From JANNAV01 sp031384695 (GTDB taxonomy: Bacteria; Pseudomonadota; Alphaproteobacteria; Rhodobacterales; Rhodobacteraceae): a stretch of DNA of 15,782 bases. Shown one piece after another: positions 1 to 7,001 of this stretch. The notes beneath the pieces were generated by a model. It saw only the letters and a program-made list of their open reading frames with translations, was not told the origin of the DNA and made no database searches. The first letter of the stretch is position 1. Each line of letters starts with the position of its first letter. The position numbers and the translations under genes were made by a program. The DNA lies in assembly GCA_031384695.1 (NCBI GenBank), contig JANNAV010000248.1, positions 1 through 15,782 of the forward strand, in the 5' to 3' direction.

Positions 1-387
1 CAGCATGAGCCCTGCTGGTATGCGGTGCGCAAGAAGGGCAAGGGTCATTGGGCGGGCGACCGAAAACAGACGACACTCTGGCATATTTCCAGCCGGGGTC
101 AGGACGCCGAAACTGTGCATGGCACTCAAAAGCCGGTCGAGTGCATGCGTCGCCCGATCCTGAACAATTCCAGCCCCGGTCAGGCGATCTAAGAGCCGTT
201 TACCGGTTCTGGCACCACCTTGATCGCGGCGGAAACCACCGGGCGGGTTTGCCTCGGAATCGAATTCAATCCGGCCTACATTGATGTGGCGGTGGTGAGG
301 TGGCAACGCTTCACCGGCCAGACAGCCACGCTGGACGGTGATGGCCGTGCCTTCGGTCAGATCGTGGCCGAGCGAAAGGCGGCGTGA
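1..387 (+). pseudogene. DNA modification methylase C-terminus, interrupted by a stop codon
   Basis: Reading from base 1, the frame encodes the C-terminal part of a phage-type site-specific DNA methyltransferase. It contains the segment GTQKPVECMRRPI, then the SAM-binding motif EPFTGSGTTLIAAE, then CLGIEFNPAYIDVAVVRWQ, and ends at TGA 385-387. These are hallmarks of the adenine/cytosine-N4 methylases common in prophages near the terminase genes. A TAA at 190-192 lies immediately before the EPFTGSGTT motif, where homologs usually have an aromatic residue (Tyr codon TAT/TAC), so one base change explains it. The stop would remove the SAM-binding site, so the gene is probably dead unless read through. 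The N-terminus lies outside the window. Family assignment is confident. Target specificity cannot be read. Confidence 0.85.
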
Positions 388-417
388 CAGCGCGCTTTCG
401 GCGTGACCAAACCGCAA

Positions 418-517
418 TGCGGTGAATACCCGCCATATTCGCCGCAAAGTGTGCGGTGAAATAGTTTGCGCCTTGCGGCGAATACAGCGTATGTTCACCG
501 CAAGAGGTGCGGCGAAT
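418..517 (+). promoter_or_regulatory. Duplicated palindromic operator array upstream of fic
   Basis: Six copies of a 10-bp half-site, TGCGGYGAAW or its complement, occur at 418-427, 437-446 (inverted), 452-461, 474-483, 493-502 (inverted) and 508-517. They form two 44-bp modules of identical geometry: half-site, 9 bp, inverted half-site, 5 bp, half-site. The second module is offset by exactly 56 bp. In each module the inverted and the last half-site form a palindrome with a 5-bp spacer (437-461 and 493-517). The second palindrome covers the fic ribosome-binding site and the first two bases of its ATG, so a bound protein could block both transcription and translation. The Fic protein has a C-terminal winged helix and is the obvious candidate binder (inference). 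Confidence 0.8.
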
Positions 518-1622
518 GACAACTTACACCCACGAACTGACGGATTGGCCCAATTACCGATGGAGCGATGACGCGCTCACCGCGCGACTGGCCGCCGTCC
601 GCCACCGCCAAGGTCGGCTGATCGGGCGGATGGAGGCGCTGGGTTTTCAGTTGCAGACCGAAGCCGTTCTGCAAACCTTGACCGAAGATGTGCTGAAATC
701 CAGCGAGATCGAAGGCGAGATGCTGGACAAGGAACAGGTTCGTTCCTCTATTGCACGACGTCTTGGCATCGATATTAGCGCACTGGTCCCCAAGGACCGC
801 GATGTTGAAGGCGTGGTCGAAATGATGCTGGACGCCACGCAGCGCTATGCTGAGCCTTTGACGCCTGATCGATTGTTCGGATGGCACGCAGCACTGTTTC
901 CGACCGGGCGCAGCGGCATGACCCGCATCACTGTCGGGGCGTGGCGGAAAGATCAAACCGGGCCGATGCAGGTTGTGTCCGGGCCGATGGGCCGGGAACG
1001 GGTGCATTTTGAGGCCCCCGCAGCCTACCGGCTCGACACGGAAATGCAGGCGTTTCTGGACTGGTTCAACAGCGCCGCAACCGTTGATCCGGTTCTGAAG
1101 GCCGCCCTCGCGCATCTGTGGTTCGTGACCATCCACCCGTTTGACGATGGCAACGGCCGCATCGCACGCGCCATCGCCGACATGGCACTAGCGAGGTCCG
1201 AGGGTACGGCGCAACGGTTCTACAGCATGTCGGCGCAAATCCGGATCGAGCGCAAAACCTATTACGAGATTCTTGAGCAGATCCAGAAACGCGATCTGGA
1301 CGTGACACAGTGGATCGAATGGTTCCTCGCCTGCCTCGACCGCGCTTTTGATGGCGCAGAGCAGACTCTGGCCTCAATCATGACCAAGGCGCGGTTTTGG
1401 GAAGGGCATCGTGATCTGGCCTTCAACGACCGGCAACGCACGATCCTGAACCGCCTGCTGAACGGGTTCGAGGGCAAACTCACCTCCTCGAAATGGGCGG
1501 CCCTTGCCAAATGCTCGCAAGACACCGCCCTGCGCGATATCGATGATCTGCTGTCCCACGGCGTTCTGGCCAAGGACGCAGGCGGTGGGCGGAGCACCAG
1601 CTATTCGTTGGTGCTGAATTAG
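516..1622 (+). CDS. Fic family protein with N-terminal DUF4172-like domain and C-terminal winged helix
   Basis: Fic enzymes transfer AMP (or related groups) from nucleotides to protein hydroxyl groups. The 368-residue product has the complete active-site motif HPFDDGNGRIAR at 207-218, including the catalytic His and the GNGR anion-binding loop. A class II inhibitory motif, SSEIEG (pattern S/TxxxE G/N), lies at about 62-67 on the N-terminal side, so the enzyme is probably autoinhibited in cis. The N-terminus (TDWPNYRWSDDAL) is typical of DUF4172. Residues about 300-366 look like a winged helix, suggesting DNA binding. I choose ATG 516 over the in-frame GTG 507 because AAGAGG at 502-507 then sits 8 bases upstream. 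The gene is intact amid decayed phage genes. A role as a stress or toxin-like AMPylator that represses itself is inferred. Confidence 0.93.
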   Translation: MTTYTHELTDWPNYRWSDDALTARLAAVRHRQGRLIGRMEALGFQLQTEAVLQTLTEDVLKSSEIEGEMLDKEQVRSSIARRLGIDISALVPKDRDVEGVVEMMLDATQRYAEPLTPDRLFGWHAALFPTGRSGMTRITVGAWRKDQTGPMQVVSGPMGRERVHFEAPAAYRLDTEMQAFLDWFNSAATVDPVLKAALAHLWFVTIHPFDDGNGRIARAIADMALARSEGTAQRFYSMSAQIRIERKTYYEILEQIQKRDLDVTQWIEWFLACLDRAFDGAEQTLASIMTKARFWEGHRDLAFNDRQRTILNRLLNGFEGKLTSSKWAALAKCSQDTALRDIDDLLSHGVLAKDAGGGRSTSYSLVLN

Positions 1623-1656
1623 GTGCGACAACTGAAGACGTCTCTGGTCAGAAAGG

Positions 1657-1685
1657 TTGACCGTGGTGCTACTCGGTATTACTTT
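1657..1685 (+). promoter_or_regulatory. Possible promoter of the parDE operon
   Basis: TTGACC at 1657-1662 resembles a -35 box. After 17 bp, TACTTT at 1680-1685 is a weak -10 candidate. It lies in the 82-bp gap between fic and parD, just ahead of the AAAGGAG ribosome site. No clear ParD operator palindrome was seen. The call is by eye only. Confidence 0.4.
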
Positions 1686-1704
1686 GCGACAAAGGAGTCC
1701 GGAT

Positions 1705-1980
1705 ATGACGATTAAATCCTCGATCTCGCTGACCGACGAACAGCACGCGTTCGCCAAAGAACTTGTCGAAGCCGGGCGCTATTCAAGCGTCAGCGCAGTG
1801 CTGCAACAAGGGATCGATCTCCTGCGGCAACGAATGCAGGACGAAGACCTACAACGGTTGGCGCTGAAAGCGCTTCTGGACCAGCGCAGCGCGGGCGCGT
1901 TTGTCACGGGTGCCCAGATGGATACGTCCATCTCGCGTATGTTCATTGAGAAGCGCCGCGCACATGCGGTTCAGAATTGA
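1705..1980 (+). CDS. parD: ParD-family antitoxin
   Basis: The 91-residue protein begins with an N-terminal ribbon-helix-helix segment (ISLTDEQHAFAKELVEAG, then YSSVSAVLQQGIDLLRQR). This is typical of ParD antitoxins, which dimerise to bind the operon promoter. The acidic/basic C-terminal half is the part that would wrap the toxin. ATG 1705 is chosen because AAAGGAG (1691-1697) lies 7 bases upstream. An upstream in-frame start at 1657 lacks such a site and would place the likely promoter inside the gene. The stop overlaps the start of parE by 17 bp, indicating translational coupling. Length and order are standard for the family. Confidence 0.92.
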   Translation: MTIKSSISLTDEQHAFAKELVEAGRYSSVSAVLQQGIDLLRQRMQDEDLQRLALKALLDQRSAGAFVTGAQMDTSISRMFIEKRRAHAVQN

Positions 1981-2311
1981 GTTTTCGGCGGAAGCCGAGC
2001 GTGATTTTGCCCTGATCTTCGACCACCTGTTCGAGAGTTACCGCAGCTTTGGCGAAAGCGTCGAAGCGGCGCTGGATCATTGCGAGGACCGTATCCGCGA
2101 CATTCGCGAGGAAGCTGACCAACTGTCGGAGGTATCACATGGCGGTGAGCGTCACGACGACCTGCGACCGGGGCTGCGACACCTGACGATTGGCCGGGCC
2201 ATCTATTGGTTCGAAGTTGACGACGCTGAACAACGGGTCCGTGTTCTTGCCATTTTCTTCGGCGGTCAGAACCACGTCCGCCACATGCTGACAAGGCTCC
2301 TGCAGCCTTAA
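1964..2311 (+). CDS. parE: ParE/RelE-family toxin
   Basis: The 115-residue protein has the RelE/ParE fold pattern: an N-terminal strand (MRFRIEFSAEAERDF), two long helices (FGESVEAALDHCEDRI), then HDDLRPGLRHLTIGRAIYWF and the final strand VRVLAIFFGGQNH. The LRPGLR segment is characteristic. Known ParE proteins poison DNA gyrase, which is the expected but unproven target. ATG 1964 is chosen because it gives the canonical N-terminus and a 17-bp overlap with parD. An earlier in-frame start at 1901 would run deep inside parD. The gene appears intact, so the pair may stabilise this otherwise decaying region. Confidence 0.92.
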   Translation: MRFRIEFSAEAERDFALIFDHLFESYRSFGESVEAALDHCEDRIRDIREEADQLSEVSHGGERHDDLRPGLRHLTIGRAIYWFEVDDAEQRVRVLAIFFGGQNHVRHMLTRLLQP

Positions 2312-2389
2312 CCCATACTTGGGGGTTGGCCAGCGTGGCAGGACCGCCCGTTCGCCCATCAATAAATCATCAAGACAGTCGAGGACAGC

Positions 2390-2996
2390 ATGGGCCTTTC
2401 ACGTAGCACCTGTGCGGCGCATCGCGGCGTTTCGGAAACTGCCGTGCGCAAAGCGATTGCCAGCGGCAGGGTCAGCGTCGAGGCCGACGGCACCATTGAT
2501 CCGGTGAAAGCAGATCGCGATTGGCCGTCGCAAACCGATCCGGCCAAGCAGCGCGGCCTGCAAAGCCATCGCGCTGCGCACCCAGACCGCAGCTTCCACC
2601 ACGCGAGCCACGGCCACAAAGCCTGTGCCGCACGCCGCCATCGAGGCGGTGCCCGAAACACTGCGCGAGGTTGGCGGCGACAAACAGGGGGAAACTGGCG
2701 GCGGCGACATTTCATTCCTGCGCGCGCGGATGGCGAATGAGGTTCTGAAAGCCCAGACCGGCAAGATCAAACTGTAAAAGCTGAAGGGTGAGTTTGTCGA
2801 CCGGGCGCGGGCCACAACGCAGGTCTTCGTTCTGGCACGGCGCGAGCGGGATGCGTGGCTGAACTGGCCGCCCTCGATCGCCGCCAACATGGCGGCAGAA
2901 CTGGGCATCAAGGCGCATGCAATGAAACAGGTGATGGATCGCCACCTGCGGACGCACCTTGCCGAGATGGCAGAGGTCAAGATTGAACTTCGCTGA
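2390..2996 (+). pseudogene. Phage terminase small-subunit-like protein, frameshifted (copy 1)
   Basis: ATG 2390 starts MGLSRSTCAAHRGVSETAVRK, a helix-turn-helix N-terminus of the small terminase/'elements of external origin' type that recognises phage DNA for packaging. After DPAKQRG (about base 2550) the reading moves to another frame, which carries the rest of the family: AASTTRATATKPVP, then FLRARMANEVLKAQTGKIKL, then FVDRARATTQVFVLARRERD and MAAELGIKA, ending at TGA 2994-2996. An in-frame TAA at 2775-2777 interrupts KIKL/KLKGE. One frameshift plus one nonsense codon make it nonfunctional. It is followed directly by terminase large-subunit sequence, as in intact phages. The family name is from remembered homologs; the frame reconstruction is directly visible. 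Confidence 0.75.
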
Positions 2997-3001
2997 CAGC
3001 T

Positions 3002-3313
3002 ATGACGGTTTCTGAATGGGCAGACCGGCATCGTATTCCGTCATAGCCGGCGGCGTCCGAGGCAGAACCCTATCGCACCAGCCGCACGCCCGACATCAAG
3101 GCGATCATGGACGCGCTGTCGCCATCGCAGGTTTGCATCCGCGCCGGGGTGTTGCGATCGACTGCGTGGCGGCGGTGGGCGGCGTCCCTTCTGACCATCG
3201 CCAAGCATCTGAATGCACTTGATAAATCAGGGCGCAAGGCGGGCGCACCGAAAAGAGCGGCGGATAAGAACGTGGTCAAACCGGACGAAAGCGGGGCGGG
3301 CACGTTGTTATGA
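3002..3313 (+). pseudogene. Phage terminase large subunit (GpA-like) N-terminal remnant joined to unrelated sequence
   Basis: ATG 3002 begins MTVSEWADRHRIPS, the usual start of GpA-like large terminases, six bases after the small-subunit stop. A TAG at 3044-3046 interrupts it. The same frame resumes with AASEAEPYRTSRTPDIKAIMDALSPS, again matching that family up to about base 3121. After that the expected ATPase sequence is absent. Instead the frame continues as QVCIRAGVLRSTAWRRW and a lysine-rich tail to TGA 3311-3313, which resembles the end of a small helix-turn-helix phage protein. This looks like a deletion junction fusing two phage genes. A free-standing 68-residue protein from ATG 3107 cannot be excluded. 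The tail assignment is uncertain. Confidence 0.6.
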
Positions 3314-3446
3314 CGGGAAAAGCCTGCGCCTCGGGCGACGTGGCGAATTGCTGGCGGGTGCGGTCGCGGGGCGTTCGGCCCCGGACGGCGACGAAGTGGG
3401 CGGCGTTTTTCAGGCAGAATTCTTCGTGGGTTGTCGGGGGCTTCAT
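3276..3446 (-). pseudogene. Small phage-type protein of unknown function, probably 3'-truncated
   Basis: On the minus strand ATG 3446 follows GGAGA with about 6 bases of spacing. It encodes 56 residues: MKPPTTHEEFCLKNAAHFVAVRG, then TPRDRTRQQFATSPEAQAF, then a proline-rich tail. The first 43 or so residues have the look of a conserved small protein. The remainder lies antisense to the end of the preceding plus-strand frame, so the original C-terminus has probably been lost at a junction near 3315. No function is proposed. Confidence 0.4.
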
Positions 3447-3540
3447 GGCCGTCTCCGTTGCGTTATGATGGCTGCAGACAGCGGTTCGGACCAAAAGAGA
3501 GCAACTCCTAAGTCACTGAATAGATGAGGTTTCGGTCAGA

Positions 3541-3876
3541 ATGGGAGTGTCCCGGCGAAGCTGTGCCGCGCAGCGCGGCGTCTCGGAGACAGCCGAGCGC
3601 AAGGCGGTCGCAACCGGCCGGATCACCACCCTCCCCCACGGCACTATTGATCCGGCGCGGGCAGATTTCGAATGGGGTGCCCAGACCGATCCAGCCAAGC
3701 TGCGCGGCCAACACACCCGCCAAATGGACGCGGAAACGGCAGCAAGAACAACTCGGGCTGCGGCCACCAAGTCGGTGCCGCAGGCGGCGAACCGGGCGGT
3801 GGCCTATACGCTGCGCGAAGCTGGAACCGATCCCGGCAGCCCCGAGTGGGAAGATCAGCGGACGCTGATGTTATGA
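3541..3876 (+). pseudogene. Second terminase small-subunit-like protein, truncated (copy 2)
   Basis: The 111-residue frame starts MGVSRRSCAAQRGVSETAERK and is a diverged relative of the copy at 2390. By my count 36 of the first 56 residues are identical (about 64%), and the middle region (ARTTRAAATKSVPQAANRAV, YTLREAG) also aligns. It then stops at TGA 3874-3876 without the helical C-terminal half (MANEVLKAQ, LARRERDAW and so on) present in copy 1. The divergence suggests two different prophages supplied the copies rather than a recent local duplication. Whether the short form is still made is unknown. Confidence 0.55.
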
Positions 3877-4015
3877 CTGACGCAAACGACCAAATGCGGA
3901 CTTTCGGGGGCTGCCGGACGATTGACAGAAGGGAGAGCCCAGTCTCTGCAAAAGTCCGATGCCTTGGCGAGAAGGGGACCCCTGGCGCAGGTGCACCGGG
4001 GGTCAGGCGGAGTCT

Positions 4016-4033
4016 GGCGGTCCGTAAACCGCC
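4016..4033. terminator. Short hairpin downstream of the peroxidase gene
   Basis: GGCGGT (4016-4021) and ACCGCC (4028-4033) pair perfectly around a 6-base loop. They lie about 32 bp past the peroxidase stop on the minus strand. There is no T-run on either side, so termination is only a possibility. The rest of 3877-4064 shows no gene. An 8-bp inverted pair (CGGACTTT/AAAGTCCG) also flanks about 3898-3960. Confidence 0.3.
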
Positions 4034-4064
4034 GCCACAGCCTGTCACGCATGGGTTCGGGGCT

Positions 4065-5780
4065 TCAGATCTGTCGGCCCTGAATGATGCCTTCAGTTGA
4101 AAAAAGAAGAAACGCGCGGATCGAATCGATTTCCTTGTCGTCTTTGTCCCTGAACACGCTGTCGCGCGGATGCCAGTTACCATTTTTGTAATTCAAGACG
4201 GACGCCGGGTTGCGGCGCATGAGGCCGATGATCGTGTCCGCAATGATATGGCTGGCGGTGGGGCCAAGACGTTGCCCGCCGTCAAGTTGTGCCTCCACCA
4301 GCATGTAAAGCCAGGCCGGGGTGTTTTCATGGATGCCAAGCGCTGTGCTGATGGCCTTGACGGTCATGGGGGTGTCGGCCGGAACTGTTCTGTATCCATC
4401 GGGAGTAAAGGCCAGTTGATCGGGAAGCGCTGCCTCGATTTGTTCGGGCTCAAGCTCGTGAAGACCGTACTCTCGGGCAAGGACCTGGCCAAAGGGAATG
4501 CGGCGGCGAAATCCCCGCAGCAGGTTGCGAAGCATGATCGAGCTGTGTGCTAGCACACTGCCCTCACCCACACTGGTCAGCATCACCCTGGCCAGATTCA
4601 GGTCGATCTGTTCCGCCCCGCCGGCGCCCTTTCGGGGAGGGGCGGTCATCCGATCCCAGTCAATCACCCAATGGTCAGGCAGCTGTCCTTTTTCCCCGCC
4701 CTGGCCGCCCATGTTCTTGCGCGACGTGAAATCGAACAGCTGGTCCAGCGAGGCATTGTTGCCGCTTTCAGCCCCGAAGTTCTCGTTGAAGTCATAGCTG
4801 GCGCCAACCATGGAATGGCCGAAGCGAAAGGCGGCCGTGGTGAATTCCATCGGAACCAACCCTCGTGGTGCTTGCGTCCTGTGGACAGTGGTCCTGATGA
4901 CCCATTCCGCCAGTGGCCTGCGCAGAACCGTCTCGGACAGAAGGCTCGGCAAGAAATCGTTCAGGATCAGCCAATGGTAGTGCCGCGTGACCAAGGCCCG
5001 TGCCGCATCAAAGCACGCGGCGGGATCTCCCTTGAACTGATCTTTCAGCAGCTTAACGGCCTGATTATGAATTATCAGGAACGCAAGGTGCAACTGGCTG
5101 AGGATCAGGTTCCCGTCATTGCGCCGGTCGGCGATAAGGGGAATATCCTTATCGCCCCGAGGGTCCTTGCCACGCGGGATGTCTTTTGCACCACTCCGAT
5201 GCTTCAGATTGGCCGGAACGACTTCGAAAGGCTTCAAATCTGCGTGTGTCATTGTGTAGGTCTCGCCCAAGACGAAACTCATGCCATCGGGTTCGTAAAG
5301 GCTCTTGATGTCAGAGTCGCCTCTTTGCGGGCCATCGCCGTACAGGCTGGCAAGCGTCATTGGCTGATCGTGTTCGTTCTCGAAGTGATCAAGGATGTCG
5401 TTCGCGGCGGCGCGGAGCACTTTTTCCAGTCCTGGAGGATCGGCCGGCCCGATGACGCCTTCCGTATTCGTCTGGCCCGGAAGCACAACAACCGGGGCCG
5501 AGATGTCATGGTTCAGGAACTGGCCGAAATAGGTATAGGCTGCGGGCAACTGCATGAGCTTGATTTCGTCCGACCCGCCACAGACACCATAGGCAATCTC
5601 GAAATCCTTCAACCTGAGGATGGTTTCCTCTTCAGTCGTGCCAGGAAACAGTCCTGCACCTTCGTCATTGGCAAGATCTTCGAAAAGGTAGAAGTACTTT
5701 GACCGCTTGGGGACAGGCCCGTTGCGTGCAGGATCGGCCGACGGATCAAGCAGGTTGTGTGGGGCTTTGATGACGGACAT
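4065..5780 (-). CDS. Animal-type (An_peroxidase superfamily) heme peroxidase
   Basis: The 571-residue protein carries the full set of animal-peroxidase signatures: YFGQFLNHDISAP at 84-96 with distal Gln87 and His91, DRRNDGNLILSQLHLAFLIIHNQ at about 218-240 with a candidate distal Arg and the helix ending in HN, and AAFRFGHSMVGASYDFN at 316-332 with proximal His322. A late helical part (TPAWLYMLVEAQ, GLMRRNPASVL) follows. Such enzymes oxidise substrates with hydrogen peroxide; some make halogenated or cross-linked products. There is no signal peptide or membrane segment, so it is probably cytoplasmic. ATG 5780 is chosen because AAAGGAG sits about 7 bases upstream; earlier in-frame starts run into the YcaO gene. 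It lies 11 bp after the YcaO stop and is surely co-transcribed. A role as RiPP tailoring oxidase is inferred from context only. Confidence 0.9.
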   Translation of the reverse strand: MSVIKAPHNLLDPSADPARNGPVPKRSKYFYLFEDLANDEGAGLFPGTTEEETILRLKDFEIAYGVCGGSDEIKLMQLPAAYTYFGQFLNHDISAPVVVLPGQTNTEGVIGPADPPGLEKVLRAAANDILDHFENEHDQPMTLASLYGDGPQRGDSDIKSLYEPDGMSFVLGETYTMTHADLKPFEVVPANLKHRSGAKDIPRGKDPRGDKDIPLIADRRNDGNLILSQLHLAFLIIHNQAVKLLKDQFKGDPAACFDAARALVTRHYHWLILNDFLPSLLSETVLRRPLAEWVIRTTVHRTQAPRGLVPMEFTTAAFRFGHSMVGASYDFNENFGAESGNNASLDQLFDFTSRKNMGGQGGEKGQLPDHWVIDWDRMTAPPRKGAGGAEQIDLNLARVMLTSVGEGSVLAHSSIMLRNLLRGFRRRIPFGQVLAREYGLHELEPEQIEAALPDQLAFTPDGYRTVPADTPMTVKAISTALGIHENTPAWLYMLVEAQLDGGQRLGPTASHIIADTIIGLMRRNPASVLNYKNGNWHPRDSVFRDKDDKEIDSIRAFLLFSTEGIIQGRQI

Positions 5781-5791
5781 GTGCGCTCCTT

Positions 5792-6892
5792 TCAGAACGG
5801 CTCGGGAAGCGAAGGGCCAGTTCGGTCCGGGCACAGGCGCCGGAACCGGGGGGTGTCGATCCGCGCCTGCATGGCACAGAGGCCGGGCACCAGGACGCGC
5901 ATGCTGGGCAGCGGATCGCCGGAAAGCGTAAGATCGACGGCCAGCGCCCGGTGCCCGAGGTCCGCCAGACGGCGCAGCAGCGCCTCGAAGACCATCGGCG
6001 AAAGCGTGGTTGCAGGGCGTACGGCGGGGCGGAATTGCGGACGCGTGATGATCGAGGCCCATGCGTCCCAGGCGGCAATCTCCGGGTCCTCTGCCGCGCG
6101 GGCCTCGACCATGCTCACTTCGGCCTGAACCATTTCGGTCACCGCCGCGAGTGCGGCATCGGCGAGGCTTGGCCGGGCTGCTGCTCCCAAGGCGACGAGT
6201 TGGCCGTCGGGTTCAGCCGAAACCGACGCCACGACCGGCAGGCCTATGTCCGTGGTCAGATCCAGAAGTTGGGTCGAGCGTGTCCTGCGATGCAGCCACC
6301 AGAACAGCCGTGGTTGCAGGGTATCGATCAACTCAACGGCCAGCGTCCCGGCGGCATGTCGGCCATGCCACCAAAGCGCCAGGGCGTCTCGCTCGATGCA
6401 TTCGTGCAGCGCGGATGCCGTGGCTTCGGCACGGGTCTGGCCGGTTGCGCATCCGGTCGAATTGGCATCGCAGCGCTGCGGTTCGCCCAGGGTTGAAGCG
6501 GCGTCCAGATAGACTTCTTGTGCCGGGACCGCGACAGTCTCGCCGGTCAGAAGGTCCGTCGCCGCGATCAGTGCAACTTCATCCGCCCCCGTTTTTGGGG
6601 CGAGGTCTGCGGTGTGATGCTGCATAAGGCTGGACCGCAGTTCCAGCGCTTCGGCCCCCGCAGAGATCATCGCCTGGTGAAGGGTCAGGCCCCGGCCTGC
6701 GGGCAGGCGCGGCTTCAGCCCGGTCACGCCCTCTGCGACGGGCCAGGCCACAGCCAAGAACACTGGCGACTCTGGGGTAGGAAGCGGCATCAGCCGGAAA
6801 TCCTGCGCAAGTGCACGGCGGAGAAGCGCGATGGTATCATCCTGAACCTGCTTCATGCCAGGCATTGGATACCCGACAGCCAGTTCAATCAA
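5792..6892 (-). CDS. YcaO-domain protein (peptide-backbone modifying ATPase family)
   Basis: YcaO enzymes use ATP to activate peptide amide bonds, forming azolines, thioamides or amidines in RiPPs. The 366-residue protein shows the family blocks in order: GRGLTLHQAMISAGAEALEL (67-85), NSTGCATGQTRAEATASALHECIERDA (144-170, with the conserved E-x-I-E-R-D), ALGAAARPSLADAALAAVTEMVQAE (234-258), and MRVLVPGLCAMQ (331-342). The first block usually reads EALER; here Leu85 replaces the Arg. The extreme C-terminus is SLPEPF, only a partial match to the PxPxP tail of azoline-forming members. No partner E1-like or dehydrogenase gene is nearby. The TTG start at 6892 has no clear ribosome site; ATG 6865 (residue 10) is a real alternative. 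It is first in an operon with the peroxidase and divergent from a candidate precursor. Confidence 0.88.
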   Translation of the reverse strand: MIELAVGYPMPGMKQVQDDTIALLRRALAQDFRLMPLPTPESPVFLAVAWPVAEGVTGLKPRLPAGRGLTLHQAMISAGAEALELRSSLMQHHTADLAPKTGADEVALIAATDLLTGETVAVPAQEVYLDAASTLGEPQRCDANSTGCATGQTRAEATASALHECIERDALALWWHGRHAAGTLAVELIDTLQPRLFWWLHRRTRSTQLLDLTTDIGLPVVASVSAEPDGQLVALGAAARPSLADAALAAVTEMVQAEVSMVEARAAEDPEIAAWDAWASIITRPQFRPAVRPATTLSPMVFEALLRRLADLGHRALAVDLTLSGDPLPSMRVLVPGLCAMQARIDTPRFRRLCPDRTGPSLPEPF

Positions 6893-7001
6893 GCGGTGAT
6901 TCCGGCTGGGGCAGGGCGTTTCACGCTGCGTTCACGCTTGCACGGAATAGTTGGTGTGCAACATGTAAAGCTGGAAAAATACACAACAGGAGGAAGCGGA
7001 A
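6893..7001. promoter_or_regulatory. Divergent regulatory region with SARP-style 11-bp repeats
   Basis: This 109-bp gap separates the YcaO operon (minus) from the precursor-like gene (plus). TTCACGC occurs at 6920-6926 and again at 6931-6937, separated by four bases: identical heptamers on an 11-bp period. SARP regulators bind heptamer direct repeats with this spacing, one helical turn apart. On the minus strand the repeat reads GCGTGAA and ends 27 bases before the YcaO TTG. On the plus strand it lies 65 bases before the precursor start. Ribosome site AGGAGGA is at 6988-6994, 7 bases before TTG 7002. No convincing -10 element could be assigned in either direction. Confidence 0.6.

Noticed and set aside
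418..517. CRISPR-like short repeats upstream of fic
   Set aside because: The half-sites are 10 bp, of mixed orientation and separated by only 5-12 bp, which fits an operator array rather than repeats and spacers.
495..1136. Open frame of 213 codons on the minus strand
   Set aside because: It lies antisense to the well-supported fic gene, has no recognisable domain and reflects high-GC codon bias.
4671..5702. Open frame of 343 codons on the plus strand
   Set aside because: Antisense to the heme peroxidase, whose full motif set is on the minus strand; no ribosome site or family resemblance.
5781..6062. N-terminal extension of the peroxidase frame
   Set aside because: It overlaps the end of the YcaO gene, is Pro/Arg/Ala-rich and lacks a ribosome site; ATG 5780 has a strong one.
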